Assembly: GCA_030830145.1 (NCBI GenBank)
Contig: JAURNO010000166.1
Span: 1 to 7,437, forward strand
Length of the DNA stretch: 7,437 bases
From: Verrucomicrobiota bacterium
Lineage (GTDB): Bacteria > Verrucomicrobiota > Verrucomicrobiia > Opitutales > Seribacteraceae
Direction: 5' to 3'
Positions 1 through 5,650 of this stretch are shown one piece after another. The translations under genes were made by a program, and so were the position numbers. The notes beneath the pieces are model-generated. The model saw only the letters and a list, made by a program, of their open reading frames with translations, was not told the DNA's origin and searched no databases. How positions within the stretch are numbered: position 1 is the stretch's first letter; each line of letters starts with the position of its first letter.

Positions 1-1
1 G

Positions 2-174
2 CAGGAAAAGCAATTGGCTGACAAAATAGATCGTATATCTCGATTAAAGGAGATTTTTTCAGCACCACTCGTTTGCAGCGGATTGAAGATGAGCAAGCTA
101 GCTACAATTACTTTCAGAAAATGCGAATGATGTATATGCTTCCAAAATCTTATTTTTTTCTCACTCATATTTGA
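2..174 (+). other. Possible 3' end of a truncated or frameshifted gene at the left edge
   Basis: Two overlapping plus-strand frames are open here and both enter from or near the left edge. Frame 2 (2-130, TGA stop at 128-130) reads QEKQLADKIDRISRLKEIF at its start. Frame 1 (22-174, TGA stop at 172-174) reads RLQRIEDEQASYNYFQKMRM in its middle. Both stretches look protein-like, and they could be joined at the T6 run at 54-59 by a one-base shift, which would suggest a single C-terminus carrying an indel. No start codon with a ribosome binding site and no family was recognised. The sequence is short and AT-rich, so chance open frames are a real alternative. Confidence is low. Confidence 0.2.
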
Positions 175-388
175 GTACTTGTGTAGCGATATGTTTGTTG
201 CTCCCTGAATCGTTGGATTAAAAATAAACACCATAGCACAAGCAGAATTTGTCTTCTACTATGATTTTGAACAAAAGTGATACTTTTTTGACCACCGTGA
301 TTCAGGAAAGTGTTTAATTGTTGTTTACCTATAAGTAAGTTCCGCAGAAGTCTTGCCATTCATACAGTATATCTTGTAGTTTTACGCT
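175..388. other. AT-rich intergenic region upstream of the AraC-type regulator
   Basis: No gene could be supported in this stretch. It is clearly richer in A and T than the coding DNA to its right. It must contain the promoter of the regulator that starts at 389, but no convincing -35/-10 pair and no Shine-Dalgarno site immediately before the ATG could be picked out. A minus-strand open frame at 165-359 lacks any recognisable protein character and is treated as chance. Confidence 0.5.
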
Positions 389-1135
389 ATGGCAGATGCA
401 AGCGTCAGGGAGGAGTTCCTCAACAGTCTTACTCATGATAGTCAGATCATAAAGCTTTTCGATTTAATGCCTGGAATAGCCTTTTACATCAAAGACAGGG
501 TGGGGCGTTTCATCGCTCTGAACCAAAAGACTTGCGAATATTGCGGTGTAGCTCAGGAAGTGGATGCACTGGGTAAGACCGACCACGATTTTTTCCCTTC
601 CAGTAATGCAGAATCCTATCGGGCTGACGATTTTGCCGTGATGGAGAGCGGGCAACCGATTTTAAACCGCATCGAGTCGGAACCGCATCAGGCTGGTTCC
701 GATCGTTTGGTGGTAACGAACAAGATCCCGTTGCGAAACGCCGAGGGGAAAGTTATCGGTATTGCGGGGTTTTCCAGGCACGTGGATCGCCTGAGTGGAC
801 GGGCCGGTACTGCGGATGACTTTGCAAAGACGATCGATCACTTGAAAAAGAAGTACAATGAGCCTATGAGTACTTCCGAGCTGGCAAAAATGGCGGGTAT
901 GTCGGTCAGTCAGTTCGAAAGACGTTTCCGTCGGGCGTTTAATTCCTCACCCAGGCAATACCTGCTAAGAATGCGCGTTGAGGCCGCGTCTCGCTTACTG
1001 ACCTTCACGAGTCGTCCCATCTCTCGGATATCAAAAGAGTGCGGGTTTCATGATCATGCCCACTTTACGAGGAGTTTCAAAAAGATGATGAACATGACTC
1101 CTCTTAACTTCCGCAAGAGGCAGAAAGGAGAGTAA
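389..1135 (+). CDS. PAS-domain AraC-family transcriptional regulator
   Basis: This is a 248-residue predicted transcription factor. Residues about 20-133 form a PAS-type sensor domain: it begins with the pattern LFDLMPGIAFYIKDRVGRFI, continues through the GKTDHDFFP segment typical of PAS_4-like domains, and ends at GIAGFSRHV. Residues about 145-245 form the AraC/XylS DNA-binding domain with two helix-turn-helix units. The first is around STSELAKMAGMSVSQFERRF (161-180). The second is around ISRISKECGFHDHAHFTRSF (211-230), followed by the family signature MTPLNFR. The ligand of the PAS domain is unknown; no heme or flavin ligand residue is obvious. It faces away from any gene on its left and is convergent with the flotillin operon on its right, so its targets cannot be read from context. 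The ATG at 389 is the natural start because the PAS domain begins soon after it, though no clear ribosome binding site precedes it. The family call is firm; the target is not known. Confidence 0.93.
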   Translation: MADASVREEFLNSLTHDSQIIKLFDLMPGIAFYIKDRVGRFIALNQKTCEYCGVAQEVDALGKTDHDFFPSSNAESYRADDFAVMESGQPILNRIESEPHQAGSDRLVVTNKIPLRNAEGKVIGIAGFSRHVDRLSGRAGTADDFAKTIDHLKKKYNEPMSTSELAKMAGMSVSQFERRFRRAFNSSPRQYLLRMRVEAASRLLTFTSRPISRISKECGFHDHAHFTRSFKKMMNMTPLNFRKRQKGE

Positions 1136-1148
1136 ATCTTTTTTTATT

Positions 1149-1167
1149 AGGATTTCTTTGAAATCCT
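1149..1167. terminator. Stem-loop between convergent genes, possible terminator
   Basis: AGGATTTC (1149-1156) and GAAATCCT (1160-1167) form a perfect 8-bp stem with a 3-base loop. It sits between the stop of the plus-strand regulator (1133-1135) and the minus-strand stop at 1168-1170, where a bidirectional terminator would be expected. The stem is AT-rich and neither strand has a T-tract directly after it; the T7 run at 1139-1145 lies upstream of the stem on the plus strand. The terminator role is therefore weakly supported. Confidence 0.3.
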
Positions 1168-1542
1168 TCAGGCTCCTTCCATGGCGGAAACTACCATTTT
1201 GGCCGGCAACCAATACTTGGAGCCTTTTCTGGAGATGAAAAGACCCATGTGTTTTTGGTTTAGCGCTTCTATGGAGTTCCAGTCTTTGGGGTCACTCGTT
1301 CCTTTCTTTGAATAATAAACCCATCCATCTTCGTCGTTCTTTGCCAAAGAGGACCATTCCAAAGTGGTTTTCAAGGCGAGGTTTAATTCGCTCTCATCAA
1401 TTTTGTTATCCTTGTTGAGATCGAAGCTCTTGATGGCAGAAAGGTTTTCCAGAAGAAGCTTCTTGACTCGATCTTCTCTCGTCTGACCCGACGAACTTTT
1501 GCTCGCCGGGGTTGACTTAGCTTGAGGCTTTACTCTTTTTTT
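1168..1542 (-). CDS. EF-hand-containing segment in the -1 frame of flotillin, probable frameshift-fused C-terminus
   Basis: This 124-codon open frame overlaps the last bases of the flotillin gene and ends with TGA at 1168-1170. Its stop-free region starts just after a TAA at 1543-1545. Between 1542 and 1375 there is no ATG, GTG or TTG codon. The first conventional start is a TTG at 1372-1374, which lies after the best motif. That motif is an EF-hand calcium-binding loop, DLNKDNKIDESE, with ligands D, N and D at positions 1, 3 and 5, I at 8 and E at 12, preceded by a helix-like stretch (KKLLLENLSAIKSF). The C-terminal half (VYYSKKG, then SKYWLPAKM) is unassigned; a degenerate GYF_2-like fold is conceivable but not supported. 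The lack of a start and the junction at an A9 run suggest translation as a fusion with flotillin: KAEEAKKK followed directly by RVKPQAK, about 588 residues in total. Alternatives are a sequencing or real indel in the A run, or a decayed 3' end. Confidence 0.6.
   Translation of the reverse strand, partial: KKRVKPQAKSTPASKSSSGQTREDRVKKLLLENLSAIKSFDLNKDNKIDESELNLALKTTLEWSSLAKNDEDGWVYYSKKGTSDPKDWNSIEALNQKHMGLFISRKGSKYWLPAKMVVSAMEGA
1487..1510 (-). other. 10-bp stem-loop just downstream of the flotillin stop codon
   Basis: On the minus strand CCCGGCGAGC (1510-1501) pairs with GTTCGTCGGG (1496-1487) around an AAAA loop. All ten pairs form, two of them G-U wobbles. It begins 19 bases after the flotillin TAA and 25 bases after the A9 run. 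It has no T-tract after it, so it is not a standard intrinsic terminator. It could influence slippage at the A9 run or simply stabilise RNA, but the distance is longer than in known -1 frameshift sites. Confidence 0.45.
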
Positions 1543-2933
1543 TTAGCCTCTTCAGCCTTCTTGCTTTGCTCGAGCAATTTGGCCGCCTCCGCCGGGTTGT
1601 CGGACAATTTGCCGAGGAATTCAGGTAGTTCGATTCCGACGTTTTTCGTGATTTGATGAAGCGGTGGGAGGGCTCCGACAAGACCGGATACAAAATTGGC
1701 GGTATCGTTCTTTCCGCCTTCTCCCTTTCCTGAATCCCAAACGGTGACCTTATCAATCTTGAGGTTCGCGATGGCCTTTACCTGTTCAGCTACCAATTGA
1801 GGTAGTTGCTCGGTCACCAAGAGTGTACTTGCAAACTCCGCTCCACCGGCTGCCTGAACAATCCGGTCAAAACCTTCCGCCTTGCTTTGCAGGGCGGCCA
1901 AGGTTCCTTTTGCCTCCGCTTCCATCAAGGACTGAATACCATCCGCTTCACCTTTCTTGAGTCGGCGAATTTTTTCGGCATCTGCCTCAGCCAAGGTTTC
2001 GATCTTCATTTTCTCAATTTCCGCAGGTACGACAATATTCGCATGTTGGCTTGCTTGCTCTCGACTTGCCCGGGCTTTTTCAGCCTGAGTTTCAGCGGCA
2101 TAAGCTTCCTGGAAAGCCTGGGCCGACTTGACCTTCTCCGCCGCTACGGCAAGCCTTTCGGCTTCTGCTTCTTGTTCCCGTCTTTGAGCATCGGACTGGG
2201 CTACCTTGACCTTCGCCAAGTTTTCTCCCTCCGTCGCGATTGCTTGAGCGCTGGAAACTTGAACTCTTCTCTCGCGTTCGGCTTCGGCTGACCCGATGTC
2301 ACCGTCCCGTTCACGTTCGGCTACACTTACTTTCGCCTCATTGATGGCTCGAGCGGACGCTTCTTTACCCAATGCGTCGATATAACCGGACTCATCGGTA
2401 ATATCCTTGATGTTAACGTTGATCAACTTAAGACCGATTTTCTTAAGCTCCACCTCAACCCCGTTGGTGATTTTCTCGATCAATAAATCCCGGTTGGAAT
2501 TAACCTCCTCAATATCCATGGTCGCAATAACAACCCGCATTTGACCGAAGATAATATCACTGGCCTGTTCCCGGATCGCTTGCATGTTAAGACCAAGCAA
2601 GCGCTCGGCTGCATTTTCCATGACTCCTGGCTCGGTTGATACACCGACGGTGAAGGTGGAGGGAGTGTTAACTCGAATGTTTTGTTTGGAGAGGGCTCCG
2701 GTAAGAGAAATGTCAATGGGGATAGGAGTCAGGTCAAGCCATTGGAAGTCCTGAAGCACGGGCCATACGAAGGCCGCTCCTCCATGAACGCAATTGGAGG
2801 ACTGGCCTTTTCTTGTCTTACCATAGATGACTAGAATCTTATCGGAAGGACAACGTTTGTAGCGCTGCACCCAAAAAGCCAAAGTTCCGAGTAATATGAC
2901 GATTGTCGAAGTGATCAGAATGAGAGGGAACAT
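1530..2933 (-). CDS. floT: Flotillin (SPFH/Band 7 membrane-scaffold protein)
   Basis: This 467-residue protein has the full flotillin architecture of the FloT/YuaG/YqiK group. Residues 3-21 are an N-terminal membrane helix. Residues about 30-185 are the SPFH/PHB domain (CPSDKILVIYG, PIPIDISL, VNVKDI-like NVNIKDITD). Residues about 190-350 are the long Glu/Ala-rich coiled coil with many AEAE/EAER repeats. Residues about 392-441 carry the conserved tail KIDKVTVWDSG and GLVGALPPLHQ. Flotillins oligomerise under the inner membrane and organise membrane microdomains; the C-terminal part is cytoplasmic. It lies 52 bases after an NfeD/YuaF-like gene, the usual partner. The ATG at 2931-2933 is chosen because the membrane helix starts directly there; no strong Shine-Dalgarno site is seen. 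The 3' end is odd: the last codons contain A9 (1536-1544) just before GAG TAA, and the -1 frame continues into an EF-hand segment. The symbol is by family resemblance. Family call is very secure. Confidence 0.96.
   Translation of the reverse strand: MFPLILITSTIVILLGTLAFWVQRYKRCPSDKILVIYGKTRKGQSSNCVHGGAAFVWPVLQDFQWLDLTPIPIDISLTGALSKQNIRVNTPSTFTVGVSTEPGVMENAAERLLGLNMQAIREQASDIIFGQMRVVIATMDIEEVNSNRDLLIEKITNGVEVELKKIGLKLINVNIKDITDESGYIDALGKEASARAINEAKVSVAERERDGDIGSAEAERERRVQVSSAQAIATEGENLAKVKVAQSDAQRREQEAEAERLAVAAEKVKSAQAFQEAYAAETQAEKARASREQASQHANIVVPAEIEKMKIETLAEADAEKIRRLKKGEADGIQSLMEAEAKGTLAALQSKAEGFDRIVQAAGGAEFASTLLVTEQLPQLVAEQVKAIANLKIDKVTVWDSGKGEGGKNDTANFVSGLVGALPPLHQITKNVGIELPEFLGKLSDNPAEAAKLLEQSKKAEEAKKKE
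1536..1544 (-). promoter_or_regulatory. A9 run at the flotillin 3' end, candidate slippage site
   Basis: On the minus strand the sequence reads GGCT, then nine A residues, then GAGTAA, so the zero frame terminates six bases after the run. Adding or re-reading one A places the ribosome in the -1 frame, which is open down to 1168 and encodes an EF-hand. Runs of this length are known to cause RNA polymerase slippage (Thermus thermophilus dnaX is the classic A9 case), and A-rich heptamers support -1 ribosomal frameshifting. A purine-rich, Shine-Dalgarno-like GAGG lies just upstream. Function is inferred. Confidence 0.5.
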
Positions 2934-2985
2934 AGCTTTTCTTGGGTTTTAGGTAAGGATGGATGGATTTTTGAAATTTGTTTAT

Positions 2986-3579
2986 TCAGGTTTTGGCCTT
3001 TGATTCGTTTTCAAGGGGTTCGACGAGAATGGTCTGTTTGTCGACTAGCTCGGTCACTCGAACGGCTACGCGGTTGCCGATCTTCTTGTCGTTGTCGGTG
3101 ACGGCACGCACGATGCTCAGTCTTCCTTGCACCATCACTTCGATTTGACCGAGCCCCTTTCGGTTGGAAGGAATGGGAAGATAAACTGAGCCGACTTGGC
3201 CGATCGTATTCGAATAGTCCAAAGTTCCTTCTTGCCGAAGGCTGTGCAGGTAAGCCATGAGGTAGAAGACCATAGCCAAAAGAGCCAAGCCCACTACGCT
3301 GGAAACCACGGTCGTGATTCCCAAGCCATAGCCGTAATCCGTCATGGACGCTCCCGTCCAACCAAATCCTGTGAAAAAGGCTCCGATTGTGCGGACGGAA
3401 AGGATTCCGGAGGCTCCGCCTTCTCCTCCGTCCACCAAATCCAAGTCTGCATCGAGTCCGTCCATGTCTCCTCCGATTAGGGATAGAAGCAACTGAAGTG
3501 AAAGAACCAAACTCGATATGGCTCCAATCCCAACGAAGGTCTGCATGGTTGAGGACAGGTTGAGCCAGTAGTCGATCAT
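2986..3579 (-). CDS. NfeD/YuaF-like membrane protein, flotillin partner
   Basis: This is a 197-residue integral membrane protein. A first hydrophobic helix is at about 13-36. An acidic loop follows with the core GGDMDGLDADLDLVDGGEGG (36-55). Two more hydrophobic segments are at about 63-80 and 86-112. The C-terminal part (about 120-190) is predicted to be an OB-like NfeD domain (GQVGSVYLPI, GQIEVMVQG, GNRVAVRV, ILVEPLE). This matches the YuaF/NfeD1b type found next to flotillins, where the pair affects membrane microdomain organisation. It is directly upstream of the flotillin gene on the same strand. The ATG at 3577-3579 precedes a sensible N-terminus, but no clear ribosome binding site is visible. 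About 160 bases separate it from the PqiA-like gene, so it may have its own promoter. The acidic loop is longer and more Asp-rich than I would need for a hydrophilic linker and could bind metal, but it is not a canonical EF-hand. Confidence 0.9.
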   Translation of the reverse strand: MIDYWLNLSSTMQTFVGIGAISSLVLSLQLLLSLIGGDMDGLDADLDLVDGGEGGASGILSVRTIGAFFTGFGWTGASMTDYGYGLGITTVVSSVVGLALLAMVFYLMAYLHSLRQEGTLDYSNTIGQVGSVYLPIPSNRKGLGQIEVMVQGRLSIVRAVTDNDKKIGNRVAVRVTELVDKQTILVEPLENESKAKT

Positions 3580-3687
3580 CAGGTTGCTTGAGGAGAAGAT
3601 GGGTAAGAGGAAAAATTAAATTATCAGAGGTAAAGGAATAAGGTTTGAGGCGGTCTTGAGTAAAGCAAATATTTTCCACCCGCTTAG

Positions 3688-3735
3688 AATAACTTATCCT
3701 CGATGCATTTTTCCATTATAAAAAACCAAGTTATT
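3688..3735. repeat. Inverted repeat in the promoter region of the NfeD-flotillin pair
   Basis: AATAACTT (3688-3695) is repeated in inverted orientation as AAGTTATT (3728-3735), with a 32-base spacer. The spacer contains the possible -10 element at 3715-3720. Arms of 8 AT-rich bases can occur by chance; a regulator site flanking the promoter is one possible reading. Confidence 0.25.
3715..3720 (-). promoter_or_regulatory. Possible -10 element for nfeD-floT transcription
   Basis: The minus strand carries a perfect TATAAT here, 135 bases upstream of the NfeD-like ATG, in the 164-base gap after the PqiA-like gene. The only TTGACC upstream (3742-3747) is 21 bases away, too far for a standard sigma-70 spacing, so the -35 is missing or non-consensus. 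Some promoter is expected here from the gap length. Confidence 0.3.
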
Positions 3736-3743
3736 TAGAATGG

Positions 3744-4250
3744 TCAATTGGCCCCTTTTTCAATTGGTTTTTCAAGTAGCATTGGAACGACCATTGAGCC
3801 CAATGCGGAGGCGACGAAAAGGTAGGCTCCCCATTCTATAGTGGCTTCGGACCCTCCGGGGAGGGCTTTCACTGTCAGTATCATGAGTGCCAGAAAAAGT
3901 ACCTCGACCATGGAAAATTTGCTTAACCTGCCAGTCCATTTGAGAAGGGATCCGAGAGAACTGGAATTAGGCGGATGAACCGTAGCCAACCAGTAAAGCG
4001 AAAGTTTGAACACAGGGAACGCCAAGGAAAAGAGACCAAGAACAAGAGCGAGAAAGAAATTGTTCATCAGGTACAGATCACGAATTGCTCCGAATATCGA
4101 ATAAGTCACGGTCTCGGTGGCTTCTTCATCCCAAAGCACGACCAGCCAGGTGAATTCACCTGCTCTGGGTTCAATCGAAATTGTCGGAGCGACCAACCCG
4201 GTGCCCAATAAAGCCGAAGAGAACAGAATCAGTAGACGGACTTGTAACAC
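3744..4250 (-). CDS. PqiA-family (paraquat-inducible protein A) membrane protein, single-domain form
   Basis: This 168-residue protein has four predicted membrane helices, at about 4-21, 65-90, 113-130 and 138-158. The signature of the PqiA domain is present: TYSIFGAIRDLY before helix two, the FSLAFPVFKLSLYWL segment at its end, and GRLSKFSMVEVLFLALMI (107-124) leading into helix three. Classical PqiA has two such domains and roughly 400 residues; this protein carries only one. PqiA works with MCE proteins (PqiB) in membrane lipid traffic and stress tolerance in Gammaproteobacteria, but no MCE gene is seen here. The GTG at 4248-4250 is taken as start; no in-frame alternative lies between it and the preceding stop. 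Only 14 bases separate it from the upstream C2-like gene, so the two are probably co-transcribed. Family assignment is from motif recognition; its substrate is unknown. Confidence 0.82.
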   Translation of the reverse strand: MLQVRLLILFSSALLGTGLVAPTISIEPRAGEFTWLVVLWDEEATETVTYSIFGAIRDLYLMNNFFLALVLGLFSLAFPVFKLSLYWLATVHPPNSSSLGSLLKWTGRLSKFSMVEVLFLALMILTVKALPGGSEATIEWGAYLFVASALGSMVVPMLLEKPIEKGAN

Positions 4251-4264
4251 CTGTCGGGGATCGT

Positions 4265-4912
4265 TTACCTCATGAGTTCGACTAAATCTTTCAACGAGGA
4301 ACCTTGAGGGAGAACCTGAACATTTATTCGCCTGACAGCGTTGGTCGTACTTTTCGAAAGCTTTCTTTTGTTTTTACCCACTTTCAATTCATCAAGCTTG
4401 ATTTCGACTCTCCCCGCAAGGTCGTCATCGACCGCATCTTCATCTTCGACAACCAATTCAAAAACGCCTTCCTCTTCATTTCTGATACGGGCAGCTTTGA
4501 TTGCCTCGTCCGTGGAAATGGTTTTCCCGCCCAAATCCGACCAATCGAACTCGATTGAAAGACCAGACCAATCGGCGATCAGGGAGTCGTCTTTCTCCTC
4601 ACTTTGGAATACCTGGTTTCCTTTCCATAGAATCCGATATTTGATGTCCGGGCCGTTTTCGCCGGCATCCCATGGATCTCCTTTCGGGTTGGTTGAGAAA
4701 AGCTCGATTTCCGAAGCGAAAATATAATAGTTTTCACCGTCTCTCAAACTGCTTCCCTCATCTATTTTTTGGTTTGGAGAATTGTTTTCCTGACCTTGCT
4801 TCATTTTGTCTGGTAACAAAAAGAAAAATGCGAAGCAACCAACGATCAAAATAGGAATCGCCAAGTGCAACCAGGGTCTTTTGGGGGAATCGGAGTCAGT
4901 GGTGTTCGACAT
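4265..4912 (-). CDS. Membrane-anchored protein with a C2-like domain
   Basis: This is a 215-residue protein with a short N-terminus, a membrane helix at about 14-33 (HLAIPILIVGCFAFFFLL) and a large C-terminal domain (about 62-203) probably facing the periplasm. The domain has features of a C2-like beta-sandwich: YYIFASEIELFSTN, then GDPWD and GPDIKYRILWKG, then DDSLIADWSG, then FELVVEDEDAVDDDLAGRVE followed by IKLDEL. The WD...PD(I/P) and D-D-LAG-like spacing resembles C2 folds that bind membranes or Ca2+ through acidic loops; this is inference from pattern alone. Start choice: upstream in-frame TTG (4927) and ATG (4918) exist, but an AGGA lies at the right distance only for the ATG at 4910-4912. 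It is followed 14 bases later by the PqiA-like gene and preceded by the candidate anti-sigma gene. No named family could be assigned. Confidence 0.72.
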   Translation of the reverse strand: MSNTTDSDSPKRPWLHLAIPILIVGCFAFFFLLPDKMKQGQENNSPNQKIDEGSSLRDGENYYIFASEIELFSTNPKGDPWDAGENGPDIKYRILWKGNQVFQSEEKDDSLIADWSGLSIEFDWSDLGGKTISTDEAIKAARIRNEEEGVFELVVEDEDAVDDDLAGRVEIKLDELKVGKNKRKLSKSTTNAVRRINVQVLPQGSSLKDLVELMR

Positions 4913-4987
4913 GGTCATCCTATGCAAAACATTGCAACGGGAAAAAAGGAAGACGAAAATTTGAGGAAGTTACAAATAGGGTGCCAT

Positions 4988-5650
4988 TCAGCCTTCGATC
5001 CCGATATCGATCGAAGTGATTGATTCGACCATGAAATCGAAACGGTTTTGGAGGTCTTCTTTGATGCGATTGCTTTCTTCGAGGTAGTAATCAAGAGGCA
5101 AGTTGCCGAATTGCGGTATTTCAATGCGGGGGAAGGTCGGCCTCGAAATTTCTTCGTAAAATGCTAAGGACGAACTGATCGGGAGTATTGTGTGAAGGTT
5201 TTCCAATTTCGGTTTTTCGATCCATTCGTGCACGGGAGGCAAGGCCAACGATCCTTCAATTGCAGGCACCTCAAAGCCCAGAACATCCTCGGTCCAACTC
5301 AGGTCTTGTATTCTTTGATTCAAAGAAGCGGAGGCAAGGACGGCAGTCTCCTGATCCTTAGGAGAAGAGGGCGGGTTTGGACTGCTTGTAAAATAAATGA
5401 GAAAACCACAGGCAAGGCAAGTTAAGCCGATTGCCCAGTTTGGTGAAAGGTACCAAGTTGGCATGCTTGGGTGTTTTTCGACTCCTTTTTCGCGGAGCGC
5501 GTTCAAAGTATCGCTGATTGCTGTCTTATCGCTTTCAGTAAATTCGTCGTTTGCCTTTTCCTGAAGGGCTTCATCCCGCAATCTTTGCAAGACCTTCTTT
5601 TCCTGATCGCCAAGAGGAGCGATTCCTAAAATTTTACGCAGGGTTTTCAT
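4988..5650 (-). CDS. Single-pass membrane protein overlapping the ECF sigma gene, candidate anti-sigma factor
   Basis: This 220-residue protein has a charged cytoplasmic N-terminus (1-70) rich in predicted helix (EKKVLQRLRDEALQEKA), one membrane helix at about 72-88 (WAIGLTCLACGFLIYFT) and a roughly 130-residue extracytoplasmic part with many Pro, Glu and aromatic residues. Its ATG lies 17 bases inside the end of the sigma factor gene, with a weak purine-rich site (AAGAGA) before it, so translation is probably coupled. Position, topology and size fit a membrane anti-sigma factor that holds the sigma factor and releases it on an envelope signal. However, no zinc anti-sigma HxxxCxxC motif is present (no Cys in the cytoplasmic part), and I recognise no family. 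An alternative is any small membrane protein of the same operon. The role is inferred from context. Confidence 0.7.
   Translation of the reverse strand: MKTLRKILGIAPLGDQEKKVLQRLRDEALQEKANDEFTESDKTAISDTLNALREKGVEKHPSMPTWYLSPNWAIGLTCLACGFLIYFTSSPNPPSSPKDQETAVLASASLNQRIQDLSWTEDVLGFEVPAIEGSLALPPVHEWIEKPKLENLHTILPISSSLAFYEEISRPTFPRIEIPQFGNLPLDYYLEESNRIKEDLQNRFDFMVESITSIDIGIEG

Noticed and set aside
165..359. Minus-strand open frame of 64 codons
   Set aside because: It lies in AT-rich intergenic DNA, has no ribosome binding site or recognisable protein pattern, and overlaps the expected promoter of the regulator.
1806..2291. 161-codon plus-strand open frame opposite the flotillin coiled coil
   Set aside because: It is the complement of a repetitive Glu/Ala coding region, which commonly leaves long antisense open frames; the flotillin reading is unambiguous.
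3011..3679. 222-codon minus-strand open frame overlapping the NfeD-like gene
   Set aside because: Its product is Arg/Ser/His-rich low-quality sequence with no domain, while the overlapping frame gives clear membrane helices and an NfeD-like domain.
3715..3747. TTGACC plus TATAAT as a full sigma-70 promoter
   Set aside because: The two hexamers are 21 bases apart, which is outside the normal 16-18 range; only the -10 was kept, at low confidence.
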